Assembly (NCBI GenBank): GCA_046350295.1
Contig: JAXMAR010000004.1
Coordinates: forward strand, 62,001-126,000
DNA from: JAXMAR01 sp046350295
GTDB taxonomy: Bacteria; Planctomycetota; Planctomycetia; Gemmatales; Gemmataceae
DNA length: 64,000 nt
Direction of reading: 5' to 3'
Shown here: piece after piece, positions 17,765-27,079 of the stretch
Layout: each line of letters starts with the position of its first letter
How positions within the stretch are numbered: the stretch's first letter is position 1
Program-made: the position numbers and the translations under genes
Notes under the pieces: generated by a model
What the model saw: the letters and a program-made list of their open reading frames with translations, nothing else
Told to the model about the DNA's origin: nothing
The model's database searches: none

Positions 17765-19557
17765 ATGGCTGATCCGCTCAAGGATTTTCCGGGGGAGCCG
17801 ATTGTCGGCATCGACCTGGGGACCACGAATAGCGAAATCGCTCTCGTCGTCGACGGGCAGCCGCACGTCTTCGCGGCGGACGGCGACCCGATCCTTCCCT
17901 CTTTCGTGGGCTTCTCCGCGGAAGGGAAACTGCTGGTCGGCAAAGCCGCCCGCAATCAGTGGCTGCTCGCTCCGGAACGCACGGCCAAATCGATCAAGCG
18001 GAAGATGGGGGAAGACATCAAGGTGCGGCTGGGCGCTCAGGAGTTCCGGCCGCAGGAGATCTCGGCGATGATCCTGCGCGCCCTGCGCGAGCGGGCGGAA
18101 GGAATCCTGGGCCGGCCGGTACGCAAGGCCGTCATCACGGTACCGGCCTTCTTCAACGACGCGCAGCGGCAAGCGACGCGCGAGGCCGGCGAGTTGGCGG
18201 GGCTCGAGGTGCTGCATCCTCAACGAGCCGACGGCCGCCTCGCTCACCTACGATCCGAGCAGGCCGAGCTGAGGCGCGTGCTGGTCTACGATCTGGGCGG
18301 CGGCACGTTCGACGTCTCGATCGTGCAGACCCAGCAGGGGGTGGTCGAGGTCCTTTCCAGCCACGGCGACACGCGTCTGGGGGGTGACGACTTCGACGAG
18401 TTGTTGCTCGCGCACGTCTGCGACGCCTTTCAGAAGGAGCACGGCGTCGACCTGCGCGGCCAGGCCGTGGCCCATGCCCGCGTTCTGTCGGCGGCCGAAG
18501 CGGCCAAGAAAGCGCTCTCGTTCCACTCGATCGCGGCCATCAACGAGGAGTTCATCGCCGAGAAGGAGGGCCGGCCGCTGCATCTGAAGACGGAAATCCG
18601 CCGCGACGACTACGAGGCGATGATCTTGCCGCTCCTGGAGAAGACGCTGGAGTGTCTACGGCAGGCGCTGGAGGACGCTCAGCTGACGCCGGCGCAGATC
18701 GATCGCGTCATCCTCGTCGGCGGCAGCACGCGCACGCCGCTGGTGAGCCGGTTGCTCGAGGAGAGGCTGGGGCAGCCGGCCCATCAGGAGGTGAACCCGG
18801 ACCTGTGCGTCGCCATGGGGGCGGCGATTCAGGCCGGCTTGCTGGCAGGGGCCGAGGTGGGGCCGGTGCTGGTCGACATCACGCCTCATTCCCTGGGCAT
18901 CAAGGCGCTCTACGGCCCGTTCGACGCGGACGAGTTCCTGCGCTTCACCCCCGTGCTGCATCGCAACACGCCCCTGCCCGCCGCGCGCAGCGACTCCTTC
19001 TACACCGCCCACGACGGGCAAGACACGGTGGAGATCGAAGTCTACCAGGGGGAGCACGAGGACTGGCGCCGCAACCATCATCTCGGCTCCTTTTTCATCC
19101 AGGGACTCGCTCCCGTCCCGGCCGGCAACGAGCTGCTCGTGCAGTTCGACCTCAACCTCGACGGCATGCTCAAGGTCTCGGCCCGCGAGCGCGCCACCGG
19201 CCTGGCCAAGCACATCACGATCCGCAACGCCCTGTCCCAGTTCGAGGACGAGGAGCGCGACGCCGCCCAGGAACGACTGGACCGGCTCTGGGGCAGCGAC
19301 ACGGAGGAGGGGCCCGCCGGGATGGCCGCGACGCCGCCGGCCGAGCCGGCGCCGGACCACCACCGCGAGGTCGTGCAGGCGCGGGCGCTCCGGGAAAGGC
19401 GCAGCGGCTCGAGGAGAAGCTCGGCGCCGAGGACCGGGCCGAGATCGCCCAGCAGCGCAAGCAGCTCGAGCACTGCCTGGCGCAGCAGGATTGGCAGGCG
19501 GCGCGGCAGGCGAGCGACAAGCTGGCCGACGCCCTCTTCTATCTGGAAGACCTTTGA
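17765..19557 (+). CDS. Short divergent Hsp70 (DnaK-like) chaperone
   Basis: ATP-driven chaperone acting with the upstream J-like and GrpE-like proteins. Start ATG 17765 follows a GGGAGGGAG Shine-Dalgarno-like stretch. Nucleotide-binding motifs: GIDLGTTNS at about 16, VYDLGGGTFDVS near 175 and VILVGGSTRTP near 318. The substrate domain follows (VDITPHSLGIKALYGP, NTPLPA), and a short helical tail replaces the full DnaK lid. Two compensating indels near 18215 and 18265 scramble what should read ILNEPTAASLTYDP. A third near 19390 moves the tail to a frame ending EDL and TGA at 19555-19557; without it the frame runs to 19579. The corrected stop overlaps the next ATG as TGATGA. Confidence 0.85.
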
Positions 19558-19866
19558 TGAATCAGCCGAGCCTCGTTGATTGTCCCGTCTGCGGCGGGGC
19601 GGGACAGGAAACCGCGACCTGCCGCCGCTGCAGGGCGGACCTGTCGCTGCTGCGGACGATCGCCGCGCCCACGCGGGTGCCGCCTGACCCGCGCCGAGCA
19701 AGGCCGCCGCGGCGGTTCGAGGCGGCGGCCCAGGAAGCCGCGGAGCTGCTGCGGCTGCGACGCGATGCGGTTTCGCCGGCGTCTGGCCGCCGTTTGCCGG
19801 CTCTTGGCGGGCGATTGTCAGGGCGCGCTGGACCTCCACCGAGCCAAGGACGATGTCCCTGCCTGA
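19557..19866 (+). pseudogene. Small zinc-ribbon protein, frameshifted
   Basis: Starts at ATG 19557, overlapping the corrected Hsp70 stop. The N-terminus carries a clear zinc ribbon, CPVCGGAGQETATCRRC, followed by a helical Ala/Leu/Arg-rich segment (AAQEAAELLRLRRDA). Near 19765 the coding sense moves to another frame, reading FRRRLAAVCRLLAGDCQGALDLHRA to a TGA at 19864-19866. Corrected length is about 100 residues. Function unknown; the tight placement between Hsp70 and the SNF2 helicase suggests an accessory subunit. Confidence 0.6.
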
Positions 19867-19872
19867 ACGCGG

Positions 19873-22571
19873 ATGAGGCTCCAGCAATGGCAGCTGGTCT
19901 GACCCTGACGCCGAGCGGAAGTCTTCAAGTCGAGGAAGGCCCCGCAGACGACTGCATCCTTCGATGCGCAGACGCTGAGCGGTTACGGGCGCGTTCGCGG
20001 CGTCGTCTGCGGAGGGATTGCTTCGTTGGCGGGGAGCGAGATCGAGCAGGAGTTGCCGGCCGACTTCGCTCCTGGGCGCGGCTTCGCGCGCGACTTCCTT
20101 CAACAACTTTGCCACCTCGGGGAAACACCGCTCCAGGAGGGCCGCTCTCGAGGCTCGCGGGCGACGAGCTGGCGGCGTGTCGGGGAAGCCGCCTCATGCG
20201 CCTGGAATACCTGTCGGCGGACAGGCTGCGCGCTTAGCGCGACCCTGGCGCGCCGCGGCTGTCGAGCGTGCGCGGGCGTTTCCCGGCGGCGCGGCCGCCT
20301 GGCTGCAAAGCGTTCATCCGCTCTACCATCTTCTGGGGCGCGTCACCTTTCATCTGGCGGAGAACAAACGCGATCCGAACCGGCCTTTCGCCTTCCTGGC
20401 GACGTTCACGCATCGCTTGTCAAGCCAGGCGCGTTTACAGCACCTGCCGCTCGCGGACGCCCTGAAGACCTATGCGAGCGCCAAGGAGACGGCGAGCTTC
20501 ACCGCGCTTCTGGAGCCGGTGCGCCGGGCGGCGGAACGGAGCGGCCTCGTGCGCGAGCTGCTCGACTCCGCGCGCCAAGCCCGCGCCACAAGCGTGGAGC
20601 ATTCGCCAAGCCCATCGCTTTCTGAAAGAGTCACTTCAGTTTGAGGCGGCTGGCGTCGTCGTGCGCTTGCCCGACTGGTGGTCGGCTCGGACGCCGCCCC
20701 GGCCGCAGGTGCACGTCAGCCTCGGCACGAAGCCGGCCAGCATGCTGTCGATGGACCAGATGCTCGACTTCCACGTCGGCCTGGCCATCGATGGCGAGCC
20801 GCTGACCGACGCCGAACGCCGACGACTTTGAAGGGACCACCGGCCTGCCGCTTCGCGCGGCAAATGGATCGAAGTGGACCGGGAGCAAATCCAGCAGGCG
20901 CTCGATCACCGGAAGCGCTCGAGAAGGAGCATGCGGCCGGCATCGGCTTCATCGAAGGCATGCGGCTGCTCGCCGGGGCCAAGCTGGGGGCGGGCGACGA
21001 GTCGGAGTCGATGTCGCGGACTGGTCGCGGATCACGGCGGGGCCATGGCTGCGCGAGACGCTCGAGCGATGCGGCGGCCGGAGACGATCGGATACGTGCC
21101 GGCCGGGCCAGGACCTGCAGGCGACGTTGCCCTACCAGGTCGACGGGGTGCGCTGGCTCTCCGGTTCATGACCGAGCTCGGCCTGGGAGGATGTCTGGCC
21201 GACGACATGGGCCTGGGCAAGACGATTCAGGTGATCGATCTTGCCCTTGCGCAAGCGGGCGCGAGGCGGCGGGCAAGCGGAAGCCGAGCTCGCTGGTCGC
21301 CGGCGTCGCTGGTCGGCAATCTGCTATTGCGGGAGCCGGGCGCGGTTCTCGCGCCGTCGCTCAAAGTCTTCACGCGCATCCATCGGAGTCGTCCGCCGAA
21401 GAGCGAGCCGCGGCGGCGAAGAATCCCGACACGGCCCTGGCGAACTTCGATCTGGTGGTGACAACCTACGGTCTGGCGCGTCGGCAGGCCTGGCTGGAGA
21501 AGGCGCCCCAGCGCTGGCGATCCTCGATGAGGCCCAGGCGATCAAGAACGCCGGCCTGCCGCAGACGCGGGCTGTCAAGAGCTTCGGCGCGGGCTGCCGC
21601 CTGGTGTTGACGGGGACGCCGGTCGAGAACCATCTGGGGGACCTCTGGTCGCTGTTCGATTTTGTTGCCCGGGACTCCCGCGCCGCCGCAGTTCAAGCAG
21701 TACGTCAAGCGGCTCAACAAGGGGCAGGACGCCCGGCGCCTTCGCGGCGCTGCGACGTCTGGTCCGGCCGTACATCCCGCGCCGCCTCAAGACCGATCCG
21801 ACGATTGTGCCCGATCTGCCCGAGAAGACGGAAATGCGCGCCGAATGCGGCTTGTCCAAGAAGCAAGCCGCTCTCTATGAACAGGCCGTCGCGGAGTTCG
21901 CGCGCCGGCTCGAGGACGCGGAGGGCATCGCGCGGCGCGGCCTGGTCCTGGCCCTGCTCCTGCGCCTCAAGCAGATCTGCAATCACCCGGCCCAGTACTT
22001 GCCGGGCACGGCCTTCGCCCCTCAGGACAGCGGCAAGTTCGAACGCCTGCGTCTCCTGGCGGAGCCGATCGTGGAGCGCCAGGAGAAGGCGCTGGTCTTC
22101 ACGCAGTTTCAGACGCTGACGCAGCCGCTCGCCGACTTTCTGGCCGAGGTGTTCGGTCGGGCCGGGCTGGTGCTGCACGGGGGCACGCCGGTGGGCAAGC
22201 GCGCGGACCTGGTGCGCTCGTTCCAGGACGAGCAGGGGCCGCCGTTCTTCGTGATCTCGCTCAAGGCCGGGGGCAGCGGCCTCAACCTCACGGCGGCCAG
22301 CCATGTCATTCACTTCGATCGCTGGTGGAACCCGGCGGTGGAGAACCAGGCGACCGACCGCGCCTTCCGCATCGGCCAGAAGCGCAACGTGCTTGTGCAC
22401 AAATTCGTCTGCCGCGGCACCGTCGAGGAACGCATCGACGCCATGATCGAGAGCAAGCAGGACATCGCCGATCGGGTCCTCAGCCCTGAAGGCGAGATCA
22501 ACCTGACGGAGATGAACGACGAGGAGTTGATGCGCTTCGTCGGGCTCGACATCAACCGTGCGACCGAATAG
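19873..22571 (+). pseudogene. SNF2-family helicase, multiply frameshifted
   Basis: DNA translocase/remodeller of the SNF2 superfamily. The last 255 residues are intact from about 21807: RLKQICNHPAQYL, VFTQFQTLTQPL, VISLKAGGSGLNLTAA and RAFRIGQKRNV, the C-terminal helicase lobe. Upstream, motifs occur in alternating frames: motif I ADDMGLGKT at 21201-21224, motif II DEAQ at 21526-21537 and motif III LTGTPVENHLGDLWSLFDF from about 21607. The N-terminal planctomycete-type region (LLGRVTFHLAENKRDPNRPFAFLATFTHRLS, then VVRLPDWW, then WIEVDREQIQQAL) is also split. I count at least eight indels between 19870 and 21800 and none after. The start near 19873 (MRLQQW) is uncertain. The SWIM gene follows. 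Confidence 0.8.
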
Positions 22572-22664
22572 TGCGTCCCGGTATTGCGGACTAGATGCGG
22601 CGTTTGCTAGGATTCTTGACAGGAAAGCGTCGCATCCGAGTGATTTCTCAGCACGGAGGCTCCC

Positions 22665-23555
22665 ATGTCCTGGGGCTATTATTGGCGTCCTTATGTTCCG
22701 GCGGCCAAGCGGAGGGCCAACGCAAAAGCGTATGCGGCCAAGCTGGCGAAGAAGGAGAAACGCCCGCTGGCGCCGGTCGAACTGGAAGGGAAGAAAATCG
22801 CCGCCTCGTTCTGGGGCAAGGCGTGGTGCGAGAACCTGGAGCGCTACAGCGACTACGACAACCGCCTGCCGCGCGGCCGGACCTATGTCCGCAACGGCGC
22901 GGTCATCGACTTGCAGATGGAGCGCGGCAAGGTCAAGGCCTTCGTGAGCGGCTCGCAAGTCTATCGCGTCACCATCGACATCAGCACGTTGCCGGCGGCG
23001 ATCTGGTCGCAGATCAAGAAAGACTGCTCACGGTCGATCGACTCGCTCATCGACCTGCTGCAGGGCAAGTTCGACCGGGCCATCATGGAGCGCCTGTCGC
23101 AGTCCGATGGCGGCCTGTTTCCGCGTCCCCGCGAGATCAAGATGGCTTGCAGTTGCCCGGACTATGCCGGCATGTGCAAGCACGTGGCCGCCACGCTCTA
23201 CGGCGTCGGGGCGCGGCTCGACACGGCCCCGGAGTTGCTCTTCACGCTGCGCGGCGTCGACCACCTCGAATTGATCAGCCAGGCGGTCGACGCCGGGAAC
23301 CTTGACGCGGCGCTCGAGGGCAAGAGCGATAGCACGCTGCGTGGCTCCGACCTGGGCGAGATCTTCGGGATCGAGATCGAAGCTGGGGGCCAGGCGCGGG
23401 AAGTGGATAAGCCGCCCGCGCAACCACGGCCGCGCGGCGCCCGTAAGCCGGCGGCCTCTGAAAAGCCGCGGGCCAAGACAACGAAAAAGCCGCCGGCTCC
23501 CAAGAAGCGGAAGACGACGGCTCGCTCACCCGGTCGACGCGCCGGGATTACTTAA
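22665..23555 (+). CDS. SWIM zinc-finger protein paired with SNF2 helicase
   Basis: 296 residues. The SWIM motif CSCPDYAGMCKHVAA lies at about residue 162, giving the CxCx(n)CxH zinc ligands used for DNA or protein binding. The N-terminus (MSWGYYWRPYVPAAKRRANA and SFWGKAWCENLERYSDYDNRLPRGR) is characteristic of bacterial SWIM proteins encoded beside SNF2 helicases. The C-terminal 80 residues are a Lys/Pro/Ala-rich basic tail resembling histone H1-like tails and probably bind DNA. The gene is about 95 bp after the SNF2 stop, with AGCACGGAGG as a possible ribosome site. Its stop overlaps the convergent cyclophilin gene by eight bases. Confidence 0.88.
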   Translation: MSWGYYWRPYVPAAKRRANAKAYAAKLAKKEKRPLAPVELEGKKIAASFWGKAWCENLERYSDYDNRLPRGRTYVRNGAVIDLQMERGKVKAFVSGSQVYRVTIDISTLPAAIWSQIKKDCSRSIDSLIDLLQGKFDRAIMERLSQSDGGLFPRPREIKMACSCPDYAGMCKHVAATLYGVGARLDTAPELLFTLRGVDHLELISQAVDAGNLDAALEGKSDSTLRGSDLGEIFGIEIEAGGQAREVDKPPAQPRPRGARKPAASEKPRAKTTKKPPAPKKRKTTARSPGRRAGIT

Positions 23556-24213
23556 CCATTCCGCAATCGCTGATGGTGACCTTGCTGGAGGTTTTGCCGC
23601 TGCGGGAGCCGACGGCTTCCATCGCCTTGACCACGTTGTAGCCCTTGACGACCTGCCCGAAGACCACGTGCTTGCCGTCGAGGTGGGGCGTCGGGGCGGT
23701 GCAGATGAAGAACTGGGAGCCATTGGTGTTCCTGCCGGCATTGGCCATGGACAGGGTGCCCGGGCCGAAGTGCTTGCCGGCCTTGCCCTCGAAGGTTTCG
23801 TCGTCGAACCTGCCGCCGTAGATCGACTCGCCGCCGCGGCCGTCGCCGCGGGTGAAATCGCCCCCCTGGCACATGAAGTCCGGGATGATGCGGTGGAACA
23901 CCGAGCCCTTGAAGGCCAGCGTCTTGCCCTCCTTGTTTTTCGTGCCGACGCACAGTTGCCGGAAGTTTTCCGCCGTCTTGGGGCACGTGTCGGCGAACAA
24001 CTCCATTTCGATCTTCCCAGCCACCTTGTCGCCAATGGTGATCTCGAGGAACACGCGCGGGTTCTTCGGGTTCACGGCGTAGTGGGGCTTGTAGTCGTCC
24101 CCGGCCGCCGCGGCGCCGGCCGCCGCAAGCAGGATGAGCGGCAGAGCGACCAGGGAGAGAACGGCGGACAAGCCGAGCGACAGGGCACGTGAGAAAGCGG
24201 GTCGAGATAGCAT
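23548..24213 (-). CDS. Secreted cyclophilin-type peptidyl-prolyl isomerase, eukaryote-like
   Basis: Catalyses cis-trans isomerisation of Xaa-Pro bonds outside the cytoplasm. 221 residues with a long signal peptide (about 1-37, ending AAAAAGDD). The catalytic core reads FHRIIPDFMCQGGDFTRGDG and SMANAGRNTNGSQFFICT, including the Arg, Phe, Met and Gln active-site residues. The wording is closer to eukaryotic cyclophilin A than to E. coli PpiA/B. At the position of Trp121 of human CypA, important for cyclosporin binding, this protein has His (TAPTPHLDGKHVVFG). Converges with the SWIM gene and diverges from the C45 hydrolase gene. Confidence 0.93.
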   Translation of the reverse strand: MLSRPAFSRALSLGLSAVLSLVALPLILLAAAGAAAAGDDYKPHYAVNPKNPRVFLEITIGDKVAGKIEMELFADTCPKTAENFRQLCVGTKNKEGKTLAFKGSVFHRIIPDFMCQGGDFTRGDGRGGESIYGGRFDDETFEGKAGKHFGPGTLSMANAGRNTNGSQFFICTAPTPHLDGKHVVFGQVVKGYNVVKAMEAVGSRSGKTSSKVTISDCGMVK

Positions 24214-24344
24214 GGGGAACTCCTTTGCCGAAAGCGGGGTTGATGCGGGCGACGCATATATACTTTATGGTTGAAACGGGTCCTGAGTTCCCAGGAGTCG
24301 TCCCGGACAAGATACCGTGCAACTCGGAGTCGCCCGTGGAGGCA

Positions 24345-25487
24345 ATGCTCGACGTCGTTTGCCAGGGGTCCCCATTCGAGATGGGACGCGCGCAGGGGAG
24401 CGCGCTTGCGGGCAGGATCGACGCCGCGCGGTCCACCCTGGGGAAGATCGAGGCGTTCCGGCGACAAAAACCGTGGTGGCTGCCTTATCCGCTCTATCGC
24501 CTGGTCGCGGGCCGCAAGGCGCGTCACGCCCTGGGCGGGCGCGTGTCGCGCGACTGGCCGGACTTCGCCGCGCGTCTGGCCGGGCTGGCGCAGGGGGCCC
24601 GGGCGAGCCTCAACAATCTCTATCTTTTCAACGCTCTGGAGCCATTGCTATCCTCGATCGGCGGCTGCACCGCGTGTCCGGGCGCTTGTTCGGCCGTAGC
24701 AGTGCGCGGTTCGCGCTCGGCCGGGGCGGCGCCAATGCTGGCGCGGAACTTCGATTATCTGCCCGCGGTCCAGCCGCTCTACTCCGTTCGTGAGAGCCGG
24801 CCGGAGTCGGGTCGGCGCTCGCTCGAGTTCACCGTGGCGCCGCTGGCCGGGGCGGTTGACGGGATGAACGAAGACGGCCTGTGCATCACCTACAACTACG
24901 CCTTCGCGACAGACAACGCGCAGGCGTCGGGCGTACCCCTCTCGATGCTCATCTGCGAGGCGCTACGGCAATGCGCGACCGTTGCGGACGCCGCCGCCTG
25001 GTTGGAGAGACAGCAGCGCTGGGGCGGGGGCTTGCTGATGCTCGCGGACGCGGGCGGGGACATCGCTTCGCTGGAACTGTCCACGACCCGAAGCTTCCTG
25101 CGCCGGCCGCCGCCCGGCGAAGACTGCCTGTTCCATACCAACGATTTCTCGGCGCCCATGATGCGCGAGGTGCAGGTTCCCGACGACGCCGTCTACAGCG
25201 CGGCCGCGCCAGCCCCGCTGCGCGGCCGCCGCGTCCACCGCTCTTCCGAGCTGCGCAACCGCCGCTTTCGGGAATTGCTCGCCGCCTCGGGCCCGCTCGA
25301 CGCGGACGGCCTCGCCGCCATCATGGCCGACCATGGCTCGGACGGCGCCCCGAGCGATTTCACTCCCTGCGTACACGGCGCCTACTGGTTCACGACGGCG
25401 TGCGCGCAGTTTTTCCCGGCGGCGCGCCGAATGCGCGTCGCATACAGCACCGCGTGTCAGCCGCGGTTCGCCGAGCTTGCGCTGTAA
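24345..25487 (+). CDS. C45-type Ntn hydrolase / acyltransferase-like protein
   Basis: 380 residues from ATG 24345; an open frame continues upstream to 24189 but overlaps the divergent cyclophilin start, and a GTG at 24336 is also possible. The family trademark is a Cys exposed by autocleavage; here it should be Cys115 in GACSAVAV, followed by the strand ARNFDYLP. FEMGRAQGSALAGRI near the start matches acyl-CoA:6-aminopenicillanate acyltransferase-like proteins. MNEDGLCITYNYAF and LFHTNDF also fit the fold. No signal peptide is evident with this start. Substrate unknown; these enzymes hydrolyse or transfer acyl groups on amides. Confidence 0.75.
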   Translation: MLDVVCQGSPFEMGRAQGSALAGRIDAARSTLGKIEAFRRQKPWWLPYPLYRLVAGRKARHALGGRVSRDWPDFAARLAGLAQGARASLNNLYLFNALEPLLSSIGGCTACPGACSAVAVRGSRSAGAAPMLARNFDYLPAVQPLYSVRESRPESGRRSLEFTVAPLAGAVDGMNEDGLCITYNYAFATDNAQASGVPLSMLICEALRQCATVADAAAWLERQQRWGGGLLMLADAGGDIASLELSTTRSFLRRPPPGEDCLFHTNDFSAPMMREVQVPDDAVYSAAAPAPLRGRRVHRSSELRNRRFRELLAASGPLDADGLAAIMADHGSDGAPSDFTPCVHGAYWFTTACAQFFPAARRMRVAYSTACQPRFAELAL

Positions 25488-26053
25488 CCGCTATTGTTGG
25501 CGCAGGCGATCCAGCACTCTCGTCAACGCCATGCGACTGGACCGATCCCGAGAGACGATCGGCTTGAACATGCGCTTGGCAACGCTGATAACAGGCATTG
25601 GCGCTACAGACACAGGCCCCAGAAAAATGGCGTGCCGCGGCGGCACGTTGCCCGGTTCTTGGGGCGACTTCGTGGCCACTCTTCACGAGGGCCCCGTCGT
25701 CCTACAATCTCCGCCAAGTCGTTTGGATACGGTGTCGGATTCGCCGAGAGCCACCGGCTTCAGGGCCTGCTCCGCGTGCTCAACGTGCGAACGGGAAAGT
25801 TGGAAGCCGAACTGAAATGATTTCGGCGCGGCCGGAGCGCGTGTAGCAGAAAGTTGGTGAGGCGCCCAGACGCAGAGATAGCTTATGGTTAACCGGGGAA
25901 GCGAACCCCCGGAAAAAGCGGATGATGAACGCGACCAGCGATGAACTGAGGCTTGAACAGGGTTCGGCGAACGTTCCCTGCCGCTTCGATTCCTCCTTGC
26001 TGGATTGAGGAAGTGGTGTAGGAAAAGAACCGGTTCAACTCAGAAGTCTAGCC
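25488..26053. other. Gene-poor stretch with coding remnants
   Basis: No intact gene is convincing here. At about 25690-25820 one + frame reads SFGYGVGFAESHRLQGLLRVL and then NVRTGKLEAELK to a stop, which looks like the end of a lost gene. A 62-codon minus-strand frame (25491-25679) is open but unremarkable. A CGCAGAGA-type element typical of planctomycete spacers is at about 25862-25880, and a degenerate CCGGGG/CCCCCGG palindrome at about 25895-25915. Confidence 0.4.
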
Positions 26054-26350
26054 ATGATCGACAAGGCCGAGATGGACTGGAGAATGCTCCGACTCCGTAT
26101 CGGCGTGTGGATAGCTTCTCCTCCGTCTGTTGGATCGTGACGACAAAAGCCTCGTCGATGTCGTTGCTTCGTTCTTTCAGGAAGAACCGTGGTCGCTTAC
26201 CAACCTTCATGAGCTTCGATTACTCGCTATCGCGAACATCAACGTAAAGCTGCGCACCAAGACACGGCACTCAGGTGAGCCCGTTGATGCCGCGCTCCTT
26301 ATGGTCCGCCGTCGCCGGGGGGTCGGATGCGCACGCGGCCCGCCTCCACA
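26054..26350 (+). pseudogene. Probable remnant of an unknown gene
   Basis: From ATG 26054 one frame gives MIDKAEMDWRMLRLRIGVW and then stops. In a shifted frame the sequence continues LLLRLLDRDDKSLVDVVASFF, QEEPWSLTNLHELRLLAIANI and NVKLRTKTRHSGEPVDAALL. The amino-acid composition and continuity look like real coding sequence broken by one indel. It overlaps the end of the DUF5615 gene on the other strand. I do not recognise the family. Confidence 0.35.
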
Positions 26351-26661
26351 GTGATAATGGCGCCCCGCGTCAATTCATCCCCGTATTGCGCCAAAATCTG
26401 CTGACAAACCGCGCCTTGCTGCCGCGCCCTGATATTGACCAGACGCACGATACCGCAATGCGGCAAGCCTCGTCGGATCGCCAGTTCGCCGAAATCCTTG
26501 TCGAGGGTTATGAGCACACGCTGTTCACGGCGCCCCTGCGCCAGGATGTCTTCATCACCCGGGTCCTGTGCCAGGTCACCGGTCCACAGTACGTCATGGC
26601 CTGCTGCCTGGAGTTCAACCTTGGCGCCGCCCCAGACGCAGGTGTCGAGCAACACCTTCAT
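26299..26661 (-). CDS. DUF5615 PIN-like protein, putative toxin
   Basis: 120 residues. The N-terminus MKVLLDTCVWGGAK and the segment RVLITLDKDFGELAIRRG carry acidic residues in the pattern of DUF5615 proteins, a compact PIN-like fold presumed to be an RNase toxin. Its ATG overlaps the TGA of the upstream DUF433 gene (ATGA), so the pair is translationally coupled. The DUF433/DUF5615 pairing is a common toxin-antitoxin-like arrangement in cyanobacteria and planctomycetes. Nuclease activity has not been shown by anything in the sequence itself. Confidence 0.85.
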   Translation of the reverse strand: MKVLLDTCVWGGAKVELQAAGHDVLWTGDLAQDPGDEDILAQGRREQRVLITLDKDFGELAIRRGLPHCGIVRLVNIRARQQGAVCQQILAQYGDELTRGAIITVEAGRVRIRPPGDGGP

Positions 26662-26909
26662 GCGGCTGACTCGATTCGAAGCGGTTCGATGCGTTCATGC
26701 CCGACGATGCGGCGAGCATAGATAAGGCACGCCTGAATATCTTCCTTTTCCAGCCAGGGGTAGCCCTCCAATAGCACTTCTACCGTGTCCCCGGCAGCGA
26801 GCATGCCCAAGACATGTTCGACCGCCAGCCGTCTCCCGCGAATGATGGGCTTGCCGCCGAAGATGTGCGGATTCACCGTGATGCGTTCGAGCAACTTCTG
26901 TTCATCCAT
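26658..26909 (-). CDS. DUF433 protein, putative antitoxin
   Basis: 83 residues from ATG 26909 (MDEQKLLERITV); an upstream in-frame start at 26963 is unlikely. The diagnostic segment NPHIFGGKPIIRGRRLAVEHVLGML matches DUF433, a small helix-turn-helix-like domain. It precedes and overlaps the DUF5615 gene by four bases. Autoregulation by the pair at this promoter is expected for such modules but not visible as a clear operator. Confidence 0.87.
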   Translation of the reverse strand: MDEQKLLERITVNPHIFGGKPIIRGRRLAVEHVLGMLAAGDTVEVLLEGYPWLEKEDIQACLIYARRIVGHERIEPLRIESAA

Positions 26910-27079
26910 CGTTCGTCCTCTTGTGACACCGAAAACCTGGCGACCCCATTGTAACCGACTCACGCCGCCATTCCATCAAATCGTCCCGCACCCCACACCG
27001 GCGTTACCGGCCAGGGTCAGAGTCTTGCTCGCCGGCTTGTCGTGGCCGCCGCTGAGCAGGCGCTTGCCGTCGCACGCTT

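Noticed and set aside
18200..18280. Programmed frameshift in the Hsp70 gene
   Set aside because: No slippery site or stimulatory structure is evident, and paired compensating shifts that destroy a conserved motif fit sequence error better.
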